From M3007 sp044226205 (GTDB lineage: Bacteria > Bacteroidota > Bacteroidia > Chitinophagales > Saprospiraceae): a DNA stretch of 64,000 bases. Location of the stretch: assembly GCA_044226205.1 (NCBI GenBank), contig JBGAHL010000004.1:1-64000 (forward strand), read 5' to 3'. A program made the translations under genes and the position numbers. The notes under the pieces were generated by a model that did not search any database, was not told where the DNA came from, and saw nothing but the letters and a program-made list of their open reading frames with translations. Below, one piece after another: positions 34,318-43,800 of this stretch (within the stretch, counting starts at the first letter, position 1; each line of letters opens with the position of its first letter).

Positions 34318-36678
34318 TCACAGCATATCCGCGAGGGTTTTCCATTGATCGACTACGGGCGAGCCTTTCCCTTCGAGGCGTTGTTTCATGGTATTGATAG
34401 AGCCACTCGACAGCCAGCGTCCGAGGGGCACGCGTTTGCTTTCGTCGGTCGGGGAGTTGGGGTATTGCAGCACGATTTCATGGAAATTGCCCGTCGGGAC
34501 GCGACCTTTCATGTAGTCGGTCCACCAGGTGGCGCGACCGGCAATGCCTGAAAAACTGACGGCCCGCATGACCGCCTTCAACTGCGAAATTCGTTTGTTC
34601 TTTTCTTCTACCGGGCCGTTGCTCGAATCGGGCCGGATGCTGCCGTTGATCAGCGAAATCACCTGAATACTGACCTTGCTGCGCACGTCGTCGGGCAGGG
34701 TTTGCAATTTCGCATCGAGCCATTCGTACAGCCGCGACATGAGCGTAAGTCCTTGATTTTCAAACAACCCGCCATCGATAAAATTGCCGCAACCCGGGAT
34801 GTACGTGTATGCGTTCATCAGGGGAAACAACTGGCTCAGCTGGCTGGCGCCCACCATCGACACCGAACCCTGACCGCTTTTCGCGTCCTGATTTTTTTCC
34901 GCCTCCGCCACGATATCGATGGCATCGATGAACACCGAGGCATCCATCTGGACGGGGCTGGCGTAGCCCGAGCGGCCGTTCTGGATATTCATCGTAATCG
35001 GGAAATAAAGGGGCATGCGGGCATCGAGGCTGCGGTCGTTTTTGTACCAAAAATTGAGGTAAGGCCGAATGAGGTAGTTCGGCACCTGCCGCGCCCCTGC
35101 CTGTACGATGGGGTCGTTGTTGCCGTGTTTGAAGAAGGTAGCGATGCGCGCCCTGATTTCCGCAAAAAATGGCTTCCCCGAGGCTTGGGGCATCACAAGT
35201 CCTTGCTGGATCGCCTCTCCGAACGCCACACATTCGTCCATGCGGTGGGTGTAGTTGCGGTTGTAGGCTTTTCGGGTAAAAAAGCGCTTGACCCGCGTGC
35301 CGATTTCACCGACAAAAATCTGGTAAAACGCGCCGCTCAGGTAGTTGCGCTGGTACATTTTGGCGGCAAAACCTTCCTGTATCGCCTTGATTTCCTCCGG
35401 ACTGAGGTCGGGGTGCTCGTCGATGAATTTCCACATGCCCAGCGTCGCGCCGAAGCCCGAAGAGCCGCCCGAGGCCGAGGTCACGGCAAACAAATGACGG
35501 CGGAATTTGCCGTTGGTTTCGAGGTTGAGCCGGTTGACGAGCTGGCTGGTCCAATAGCCCGCCCGGCTGCCGCCGCCTTGCGCAGCGAGCAAAAAGACAG
35601 GGATTTTGCGCGCCTTGCCCAATTCGGGGGCGATATTGGTTTGCCACCAGGCTTCAAAATATTCGTCGAGGCTTTTGCGCACCCCGCCAAGCATGTTTGT
35701 TGGCCAAAGCTGCATGTCGTGGATGCGAGAGCGGGAGAAAAACGTCAGGTAGGCAAACAGCGCAAGCGCGCCGGTCAAAATGTATTTACCCGTCGAAGGC
35801 AACAGCAGATAGGCCGCGCTGATCAGGTCGCCGATCATGAGGTAGAACAGCGTAATGCCCAGCAGCACGAATGTGGGCGACAGCGGCTGCAAATTGGGCG
35901 CCCAGGCGGCCGCTATGACCAGCGCTGTGGTCGCGATCAGCATGATCAGATAATGCGTATTGTAGGTCCCGATCTGGTTCAGGTACAGCCATTCCGACTG
36001 CCGCAGCGAGCCCGCTATGAGTATCATCTGGACGCTGAGACACAAGCCGATGCACAGGTAGTTCCACAAAACATGCACCGAAGGGCGGTTGCGGCCCCGG
36101 CGGCGGATGTTGGCGCGCTGGATCAGATAGATCAGTGTAAATGCCAGCAACATGTTGGCGAGAACCAGCAGATCGAGCAGCCAAAGCGGAAACCGCGGCC
36201 GGTCGGCGTCGAGCATTCGAAGCGCACCCCAAATGGCCAAAGCAAGCAGGGCAGTCACCGGAATGATCGTCCACCAGCGTTTAAACCGCTTTAACTGAAC
36301 CACATAGACGGCCAGGCTGTAAAAAATCATGGGCAGGGCGCAGGCGATCACAGCCGGTGTCAGGTCCTTGGTCACCGGCCGCAGGCGCTCCACCACGGCT
36401 GGCGAGGCGTCGGGAAAAATGGCCGTCGGCACGAAGTACAAAGCCAAAGCAATCAGGTGAAACAGGGGCAAAATGGCCGCCGCGCGAACGCCCGTAAATT
36501 TGTCGGCATCGTCGAACATGCCCGTCAGCAACTCGCGCCCTTGGGGGTTTTTAAACAGCATGTAAGGCACCAGCAACACCCAGGCGAGGGTGGGCAGGTT
36601 TTTGACTACGGCATTGAATACATCCTGGAGAGAATAGCCGGCAATAAAAGCCAGCACCATTGAGGTGTCGTGGTACAT
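34318..36678 (-). CDS. Membrane-anchored patatin-like phospholipase
   Basis: 786 residues. The N-terminal 330 or so hold about eight hydrophobic helices (for example AAILPLFHLIALALYFVP, LLVLANMLLAFTLIYLI). The C-terminal domain is patatin-like: oxyanion-hole glycines in AAQGGGSRAGYW, nucleophile elbow GGSSG with Ser406, and the catalytic Asp in FIDGGLFENQG (Asp635). The Ser-Asp dyad is therefore complete. The expected activity is acyl hydrolysis of phospholipids or related esters, facing the cytoplasm if the first helix pair follows the positive-inside rule, though topology is uncertain. It is convergent with the giant secreted gene and followed upstream by a UbiA-like gene's 3' end on the same strand (72 bp). 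Confidence 0.85.
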   Translation of the reverse strand: MYHDTSMVLAFIAGYSLQDVFNAVVKNLPTLAWVLLVPYMLFKNPQGRELLTGMFDDADKFTGVRAAAILPLFHLIALALYFVPTAIFPDASPAVVERLRPVTKDLTPAVIACALPMIFYSLAVYVVQLKRFKRWWTIIPVTALLALAIWGALRMLDADRPRFPLWLLDLLVLANMLLAFTLIYLIQRANIRRRGRNRPSVHVLWNYLCIGLCLSVQMILIAGSLRQSEWLYLNQIGTYNTHYLIMLIATTALVIAAAWAPNLQPLSPTFVLLGITLFYLMIGDLISAAYLLLPSTGKYILTGALALFAYLTFFSRSRIHDMQLWPTNMLGGVRKSLDEYFEAWWQTNIAPELGKARKIPVFLLAAQGGGSRAGYWTSQLVNRLNLETNGKFRRHLFAVTSASGGSSGFGATLGMWKFIDEHPDLSPEEIKAIQEGFAAKMYQRNYLSGAFYQIFVGEIGTRVKRFFTRKAYNRNYTHRMDECVAFGEAIQQGLVMPQASGKPFFAEIRARIATFFKHGNNDPIVQAGARQVPNYLIRPYLNFWYKNDRSLDARMPLYFPITMNIQNGRSGYASPVQMDASVFIDAIDIVAEAEKNQDAKSGQGSVSMVGASQLSQLFPLMNAYTYIPGCGNFIDGGLFENQGLTLMSRLYEWLDAKLQTLPDDVRSKVSIQVISLINGSIRPDSSNGPVEEKNKRISQLKAVMRAVSFSGIAGRATWWTDYMKGRVPTGNFHEIVLQYPNSPTDESKRVPLGRWLSSGSINTMKQRLEGKGSPVVDQWKTLADML

Positions 36679-36750
36679 GGGGTTGGTTGTTTGAGGTTAA
36701 AAACAGGACGAAAAACGCGGTTTTTGAACGTATTCGCCTTTTTACAAGGA

Positions 36751-37533
36751 TTAATTCGCGATTAATCCTTCCCCCAGGGCTACCATTCCCAACTGCAAAA
36801 CCATCAACGCGTCGATCCAGAATTTTTTCCACACACCACTGCCCTGCCGTACAATTGTCCGCAACAAAAAGCCGCTCATCAACAGGCTGCCCAGCAAGGC
36901 AGCGCACGCCGGCCACGAAAACCGGCCGGCGGCGTAATTGACGACCACGCACACGGCCGAAGCGGTCAACGCCAGATCGATCAGTCGGAAAGTGCCCTTC
37001 ACCCCCAGCCCGATCGCCAGTGTGCGCAGGCCCTGGCGGCGGTCGTACTCCAGATCGGTGAGGTCGTAAGCCAGCGCCAGGGCAAAAATGAAAGCGCTCC
37101 GCCCTAAAAGCAACACGGCCGCCGAAAGCCAGCGCGCGGGTTCGAGCGGCAAAAGCACCGTCACCGAGGCCCAGGCCAGCGAAATAGCCAGCGGTTTCAG
37201 CAAAGGGAAGGCGCGCAAACCGGCCCGGCCGGGCTTTTTAAAACCATAATACAAGAGCCAAAGCAGCAAGGGCGCCAGCGCAACCCAGCGCGTCGTGACG
37301 GGCATAAAAAGAAAACACAGCAGCGCCACGGCGCCCAGGCCACGCGCCAGGTAGCGCCGTTTTTTATCGGGGTGCATGAAATAATAGGCAAAAACGGCGC
37401 CGGCAAATACAAACCCCGACAACCAGGGCGAGGGCAGCCCGACGTCGAACAGCAGGCCGGTTTGCACGAGCATGGCGAGCGCGCAGAGACCGATCCAAAG
37501 GGTGTGCAGGATGCCGTTAAGGGTGTTCAACAA
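36751..37533 (-). CDS. UbiA-like prenyltransferase family protein, first Asp motif lacking
   Basis: 260 residues starting at TTG (37533); an in-frame TGA lies just upstream and no ATG precedes the first helix. It has about eight to nine membrane segments. The second Asp-rich motif of the UbiA superfamily is present as YDLTDLEYDRRQGLRTLA. At the place of the first motif (NDxxD) only HPDKKRR is seen, so prenyl-diphosphate binding may be lost or changed. Such shortened UbiA homologues occur in Bacteroidota without assigned substrates. It is divergent from the zinc-protease gene (171 bp between starts). Confidence 0.7.
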   Translation of the reverse strand: MLNTLNGILHTLWIGLCALAMLVQTGLLFDVGLPSPWLSGFVFAGAVFAYYFMHPDKKRRYLARGLGAVALLCFLFMPVTTRWVALAPLLLWLLYYGFKKPGRAGLRAFPLLKPLAISLAWASVTVLLPLEPARWLSAAVLLLGRSAFIFALALAYDLTDLEYDRRQGLRTLAIGLGVKGTFRLIDLALTASAVCVVVNYAAGRFSWPACAALLGSLLMSGFLLRTIVRQGSGVWKKFWIDALMVLQLGMVALGEGLIAN

Positions 37534-37704
37534 ATCAAATCAGGCCGGGTAAATGCTTAAAAGTTTACAACACTGTATGTTTCGCATGGTTTTAACGCAA
37601 CGGTAACGTGTTTTCACAAAATTTTCATAGGCGATTTTGTTTAATAACACGTCTATGCCTTGCCAGACACGCTTATTTGTCGGACCAGTCAAACGTTTGA
37701 ACAT

Positions 37705-40700
37705 ATGAAACGCAGCCTCTTATTCACCTTCCTGCTTGCCCTCCTGCTGGGCAGCAACAGCGCTTCCGCACAGTATTTCGGGCGGAACAAACCACATTAT
37801 CAGGACCTCGACTTCAAGGTCGTGCAGACGCCCAATTTTGAAATTTACCAGTACCTCAACAACCCCGAGGTGCTCCAGCGCATCGCCGCCGAGGCAGAAC
37901 TCTGGTATTCGATGCACCAGGCTGTGCTGCGCGACACGTTTACCGAAAAAAATCCCATCATCCTGTACAACGACCACGCCGGGTTCCAGCAAACCAACGT
38001 GATCCAGGGCGACATCAGCGTGGGCACCGGCGGCGTTACCGAGGGCCTGCGCAACCGGGTGGTGATCCCGCTGGCCATGACCAACCAGCAGACCAATCAC
38101 GTGCTGGGCCACGAACTGGTGCACGCCTTCCAGTACCACATGGTCATCGAGGGCGACTCCACGAGCCTGCGCAACCTCTCCAACCTGCCGCTCTGGATGG
38201 TCGAAGGACTGGCCGAGTACCTCTCCATCGGCCGCGTCGATGCCCATACCGCGCTCTGGATGCGCGACGCCGTGCTCAACGACGACCTGCCCACCCTGCG
38301 CAAACTCGACAACTACAACAAATACTTCCCCTACCGCTGGGGACAGGCTTTCTGGGCCTACATCGCGGGCACTTATGGCGACGAGGCGATCCCCGTCTTG
38401 TTTATGAATACCGCGAAGTACGGCCTCGATCCGGCCATCAAAATCACCCTGTTCACCACGCCCGATTCGCTGTCGGCCGACTGGCGAAATTCGCTCAAAT
38501 CGCACTACGGGCGTTGGGTGACCAAGGGCCAGAAAGACAAACTCGTGGGCAAAAAACTCCTGTCCGACGACAACGCCGGCCAGTTGAACATTTGCCCGGT
38601 ACTGAGCCCCAACGGCAAATACGTGATCTTTTTGTCGGAAAAAAACCTGTTTACGACCGACCTCTTCCTTGCCGACGCCCGCACGGGCCATATCCTGAAA
38701 AAAGTAGCCAGCACGGCCACCGATGGCCATATCGACCAGTTCAATTTTATCGAAAGCGCCGGCAGCTGGTCGCCCAACGACCAGCGTTTTGCCTATGACG
38801 TGTACGAAAAAGGGCAAAGCATGCTGGTCATCCAGGATATTTTCAAGGGCAAAGCCGTGGAAAAAATCAAACTGGACGGGGTGCCGGCTTTTGCCAACCC
38901 CGCCTGGAGTCCCGACGGCAAAACCATCGTGGTCAGCGGCCTGGTCAATGGCCAAACCGACCTCTACGCCCTCGACCTCAAAACCCGCAAGGTGCGCCAG
39001 CTCACCAACGACCGCGCCGCCGAAATCCTGCCCACCTGGAACGCCGACGGCACCCAGCTGGCCTTTTCCACCGACGCCATCAGCCTCGAACGCGGCCGCT
39101 CCAACGGCGCCTATACCATGAACCTCGCCGTCATGGACATGGCTTCCGGCAAGGTCGAGCAACTCGACGTGTTCCCGGGCGCCGACAACATGAACCCCCA
39201 GTTTGACAAAAACGGCGACCTGCTCTTCCTGAGCGACCGCGACGGGTTCCGCAACCTGTACAAGTATGAAAAAGCCTCGAAAAAGGTATTTCAGCTGACC
39301 AAATTGCTCACCGGCATCACGGGCATCACCCCCTACGCACCCGCGCTGACCGTGGCGGAAGACCGCGACCGCATCCTCTACACCTACTACAACCACGGCG
39401 AATACGTGATATACCAGGCCAAATCGGCCGACTTTACGCCGGTGGAAGTGGATCCGCTCGCCGTCGATATGGTGCCGGCCACCCTGCCGCCTTTCGATCC
39501 GCGCAAACGCGACATCGTGAACACGGCCCTGCGCACCATGGACAACACGGAGAAGGTCGTGCAGGCCAATACGACCACCAAAACCGTTCCGTACAAACCC
39601 AAATTTAACCTGGAATACATCGGCGGAGGCGGCGGTATCGGCGTGACCACCGGCAACAGCAGTTTCGGGGCGGCCACGGGCCTCGCGGGCGGGGTCGACA
39701 TGCTGTTCGGCGATATTCTGGGCAACAACCAACTGTACGCGGGCCTGGCCCTCAACGGCGAAATAACCGACATGGCCGGCCAGTTCAGCTACATCAACAA
39801 CAAAAACCGGATTGGCTGGGGCCTCAACCTCTCGCACATTCCCTACCGCTCCGGCGCCTATTACCAGGATGCGAGCTTCGTGCCGCACACGGTGTACACC
39901 AGCGACGGCACGCCCTTTTTCGGGTACAAAGACAGTTTGATTCTCCAGCGGCTTTTTCAGGAGCGCATCGGAGGGCTTGTTTTTTACCCGCTTTCCGTGA
40001 CCAAACGTTTCGAACTCGGGGGCGCTTTCGAGTTTTACCATGAGCGGGTCGATTACTACAATTATTACATCGATCAATACGGCATTTTGCAAGGTCAGGA
40101 ACGCAAACGGCTGCCCTCGGCGCCCGGCCTCAACCTGGCCAACATCAACGCCGCCTTCGTGGGCGACAACTCGTACTTCGGCGGCACGGCGCCCTTGCAG
40201 GGCTGGCGGTACCGCATCGGGCTGGAGCAGTATTTCGGCGCTTACAAATTCTCCGGCCTCTTGCTTGACGGGCGGCGGTATTTTTATGTAAAACCCGTGA
40301 GTTTTGCGTTCCGCGGCATCGGTTACGGCCGGTTCGGGGGTAATGCCAACAACACGGACGAGGTGTACCCGCTGTTTGCCGGCAACCCCTTCTTCGTACG
40401 CGGCTATACGTACAACTTCCTCTACAACGAAGCGCCCGAACTGGTGGAACAAATGGCCGGCAGCAAAATCGTGATTGCCAACGCCGAAGTGCGCCTGCCA
40501 TTTACCGGCCCGCGCAAGCTGGCCTTGCTGCCCATCAATTTCCTGCTGACCGACCTCAACCTGTTCTTTGATGCAGGGCTTGGCTTTTTCGAGTTCAGCG
40601 ACCTGAAACCGACGGGAGAAAGCCCCTTCTTCGTTCAACACAAACCCCTGCTGTCGACCGGCGTCTCGCTGCGCGTCAATCTCTTCGGGGCGCTCGTGCT

Positions 40701-40785
40701 GGAGCCCTACTGGGCCTACCCGATTTCAGCGCCCAAGGAAGTGCGGCACGGGGTGTGGGGGTTCAATATTTTGCCGGGTTGGTAA
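37705..40785 (+). CDS. Gluzincin peptidase - TolB-like propeller - outer-membrane barrel fusion
   Basis: 1026 residues from the ATG at 37705. Signal peptide MKRSLLFTFLLALLLGSNSASA. A peptidase-MA-like domain has HELVH at residues 136-140 and a third ligand/catalytic region WMVEGLAEYL (Glu167), so the zinc site looks intact. From about 290 to 600 there are PD40/TolB-type propeller strands (NPAWSPDGKTIVVSG, LPTWNADGTQLAFST). The last 380 residues or so look like an Omp85-type barrel (VRGYTYNF, IANAEVRLPFTGP, LFFDAGLGFFEF, ending in W). This would place a metalloprotease and a propeller in the periplasm, tethered to its own outer-membrane barrel. The substrate is unknown. Confidence 0.85.
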   Translation: MKRSLLFTFLLALLLGSNSASAQYFGRNKPHYQDLDFKVVQTPNFEIYQYLNNPEVLQRIAAEAELWYSMHQAVLRDTFTEKNPIILYNDHAGFQQTNVIQGDISVGTGGVTEGLRNRVVIPLAMTNQQTNHVLGHELVHAFQYHMVIEGDSTSLRNLSNLPLWMVEGLAEYLSIGRVDAHTALWMRDAVLNDDLPTLRKLDNYNKYFPYRWGQAFWAYIAGTYGDEAIPVLFMNTAKYGLDPAIKITLFTTPDSLSADWRNSLKSHYGRWVTKGQKDKLVGKKLLSDDNAGQLNICPVLSPNGKYVIFLSEKNLFTTDLFLADARTGHILKKVASTATDGHIDQFNFIESAGSWSPNDQRFAYDVYEKGQSMLVIQDIFKGKAVEKIKLDGVPAFANPAWSPDGKTIVVSGLVNGQTDLYALDLKTRKVRQLTNDRAAEILPTWNADGTQLAFSTDAISLERGRSNGAYTMNLAVMDMASGKVEQLDVFPGADNMNPQFDKNGDLLFLSDRDGFRNLYKYEKASKKVFQLTKLLTGITGITPYAPALTVAEDRDRILYTYYNHGEYVIYQAKSADFTPVEVDPLAVDMVPATLPPFDPRKRDIVNTALRTMDNTEKVVQANTTTKTVPYKPKFNLEYIGGGGGIGVTTGNSSFGAATGLAGGVDMLFGDILGNNQLYAGLALNGEITDMAGQFSYINNKNRIGWGLNLSHIPYRSGAYYQDASFVPHTVYTSDGTPFFGYKDSLILQRLFQERIGGLVFYPLSVTKRFELGGAFEFYHERVDYYNYYIDQYGILQGQERKRLPSAPGLNLANINAAFVGDNSYFGGTAPLQGWRYRIGLEQYFGAYKFSGLLLDGRRYFYVKPVSFAFRGIGYGRFGGNANNTDEVYPLFAGNPFFVRGYTYNFLYNEAPELVEQMAGSKIVIANAEVRLPFTGPRKLALLPINFLLTDLNLFFDAGLGFFEFSDLKPTGESPFFVQHKPLLSTGVSLRVNLFGALVLEPYWAYPISAPKEVRHGVWGFNILPGW

Positions 40786-40793
40786 AAGACTGT

Positions 40794-40828
40794 GTGTGGC
40801 GGGGTGACTGGCAGTCGCCCCGCTACAC
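40794..40828. terminator. Bidirectional hairpin between convergent protease and dnaE genes
   Basis: GTGTGGCGGGGTGACT, loop GGC, AGTCGCCCCGCTACAC, 16-bp stem with minor mismatches. There is no T-run on either side. It lies nine bases after the protease stop and seven before the dnaE stop. Confidence 0.6.
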
Positions 40829-40834
40829 GCAATA

Positions 40835-43800
40835 TCAATTCAACTTACACCCCAAACCCAGCCGCTCCATCGCCGCCGCGAAATCCGAATCGGCGTTGAC
40901 CTTGCGTTTGGAGGCGGAGAAATTGAGGGCGTTGCGGTTGGCGTTGTCGAGCAGTCGCATTTTGAGGGTGTGGGCGCCTTTGTGTTCGGTGCAAACGCGG
41001 TCGATTTCGGCCAGCAGGCGGTCGTCAAGCAATTCGATCGGGATATCGAGCGTGACGCTTTCGGTGAGGGTGCCGGAAATGCTGTTGAGCAGTTTGACAT
41101 CGAGCAGTTTGAGTTGCATTTCCTCGCTGTTGAAGCGCGCCTGGTAGTTGCCGGTGATGAACAGGCTTTCCCCTTCGTTGAACAGGTGCCGCCATTTGGC
41201 GTAATCTTCGTTGAACAGCACGATCTCGGTGGAGCCGGTATAATCCTGCACCGTAAACGATCCGAAGCCTGTGCCTTTCTGGCTGATGCGGTGGTTGGCC
41301 CGGATGACAAAGCCCGCGATCTTGACTTTTTGCCCGCGATAATTGTCCAGTTTTTCAATAGGCAGACAGTGGGCCTGCACCTCGTGCCGGTAATCGTCGA
41401 GCGGGTGGCCGCTGAGGTAGATGCCCACCACGTCTTTTTCGCGCATGAGTTTGGTCAGCAGGTTCCAGGGCTCGGCTTTGGGGATCGCCGGCTCGGGAAT
41501 GCTGACGGAATCGGACATATCGCCGAACAGGGAATTGGCCGACATGACCTTGTCCTCCTGGTGGGCCGCCCCGTATTTGAGCAGGTGTTCGATAAAACTT
41601 TCGTATTTGTCGGAGGGCGCGAAGAAGGCGGCGCGGTGGAGCCTCACCCCCGGCCCCTCTCCAAAGGAGAGGGGAGTGGCTCCTGCTGGACTACCCGCTC
41701 CCCTCTCCTTTGGAGAGGGGCTGGGGGTGAGGCCCTTTGGAGAGGGGTCGGGGGTGAGGCTGTTGGCGGCGAGGCTATCATAGCTATCGAAAGCCCCCGC
41801 AAACACCAGGCTTTCCATCACTTTTTTGTTCATGGTGCGGAGGTTCATGCGGCGCATGAGGTCGAACACCGTGGAGAAAGGGCCATTTTTCTTGCGTTCC
41901 TCGATGATGCTTTCCACGGCGGCTTCGCCCACGCCCTTGATGGCGCCGAGTCCGTAGCGGATCTCACCTTTTTTATTGACCGAAAAATTGACTTGCGACT
42001 CGTTGATGTCGGGACCTTTTACGGCCAAGCCCATGCGCTGACATTCTTCGAGGAAGAAAGTGATTTTTTCGATGTTCGACTGCGAGTGGGTCAGCACCGC
42101 GGCCATGTATTCGGACGGGTAGTGGGCTTTCAGGAAGGCCGTCTGGTAAGCGACGAAAGCGTAGCAGGTGGAGTGCGACTTGTTGAACGCGTAGGAGGCG
42201 AAGGCTTCCCAGTCGGTCCAGATTTTCTCCAGTTTGTCGGCAGGCAGGCCCTTGGCGGTAGCGCCTTCGATAAACTGGCCTTTCATTTTGTCGAGCACCG
42301 ATTTTTGCTTCTTGCCCATGGCCTTGCGCAGCACGTCGGCGTCGCCTTTGGAGAAGCCGGCAAGTTTTTGGGAAAGAAGCATAATCTGCTCCTGATAGAC
42401 GCAAATTCCCAGGGTTTCGCCCAGATATTCCTCCAGTTCCGGCAAATCATACGTCACCGCTTGCCGCCCGTGTTTGCGGGCGATAAAGTCGGGAATGTAT
42501 TCCAGCGGCCCCGGGCGGTACAGGGCGTTCATGGCGATGAGGTCGTCGAACTTGTCGGGTTTGAGTTCGCGGAGGTATTTCTGCATACCGGCGCTTTCGA
42601 ACTGGAAGGTGCCGTTGGTCGCGCCGGCCTGGTAGAGTTCGTAGGTTTTGGGGTCGTCGAGCGGTATGCTGTCGATATCGATTTTGACGCCGTGGTTTTC
42701 TTCGATGAGCCGCAGCGCGTCGCGGATGATGGTGAGGGTTTTGAGCCCCAGGAAGTCCATTTTGATGACCCCGGCGTCTTCGATGGTATTGCCCTCGTAC
42801 TGGGTGACCAGCAGGTCGGAGTCTTTGGCCGTGGCGACGGGGATGATCTCGGTGAGGTCTTTGGGGGCGATAATGATGCCGGCAGCGTGGATGCCCGTGC
42901 CGCGCACGGAGCCTTCGAGCACCATGGCTTCCTTGAGTACCTTGCTTTCGGGGGTGCCTTCGGCATCGAGGTATTCGCGCAGGCGTTTTACGCTTTCGAT
43001 CTCGTCGGAGTTGAGGTTTTCCTTGTCGCGCAGGGAGCCGTCGCCGTCGAGCGGGGCTTTGAGTACGCGGTTGAGGGAGATGCCGGGGCGTTCGGGCACG
43101 AGCTTGGCCAGGGCGTTGGACTGGTCGAGGGGCAGGTCGAGCACGCGGGCCACGTCTTTGATCGACATTTTGGCGGCCATAGTGCCGTAGGTGACGATCT
43201 GGGCGACCTGGTTTTTGCCGTATTTGTCCACCACGTAGTCGATCACCTTTTGCCGGCCTTCGTCGTCGAAGTCGGTATCGATATCGGGCATCGACTTGCG
43301 GTCGGGGTTGAGAAAACGTTCGAACAGGAGCTTGTACTTGATCGGGTCGATGTTGGTGATGCCGATGCAATAGGCCACTGCCGAGCCGGCAGCCGAACCG
43401 CGGCCGGGACCGATGAACACCCCCAGGTCGCGACCGGCTTTGATAAAGTCGGACACGATGAGGAAGTAGCCGGCGAAGCCCATCGTTTTGATGGTATTGA
43501 GCTCGAAATTGAGGCGTTCTTCGACTTCCGGCGTGATGGTTCGGTAGCGCTCGCGGGCGCCTTCGTAGGTGATATGGCGCAGGTAGTCGTCCTGGCTGGC
43601 AAATTCGGTGGGTACCTGAAAGTGCGGCAGGAGGATGTCCTGTTTGAGTTTGAGGTGTTCCACCTTGTCCACGATTTCCATCGTGTTGTCGAGGGCCTGG
43701 GGCAGGTCGTGGAAGAGCTGGCCCATTTCCGCCTGGGTTTTGAAGTAGAACTGGTCGTTCCAGAAAGCGAAGCGGCCGCCTTTCATGGTGGCGCCTTCCT

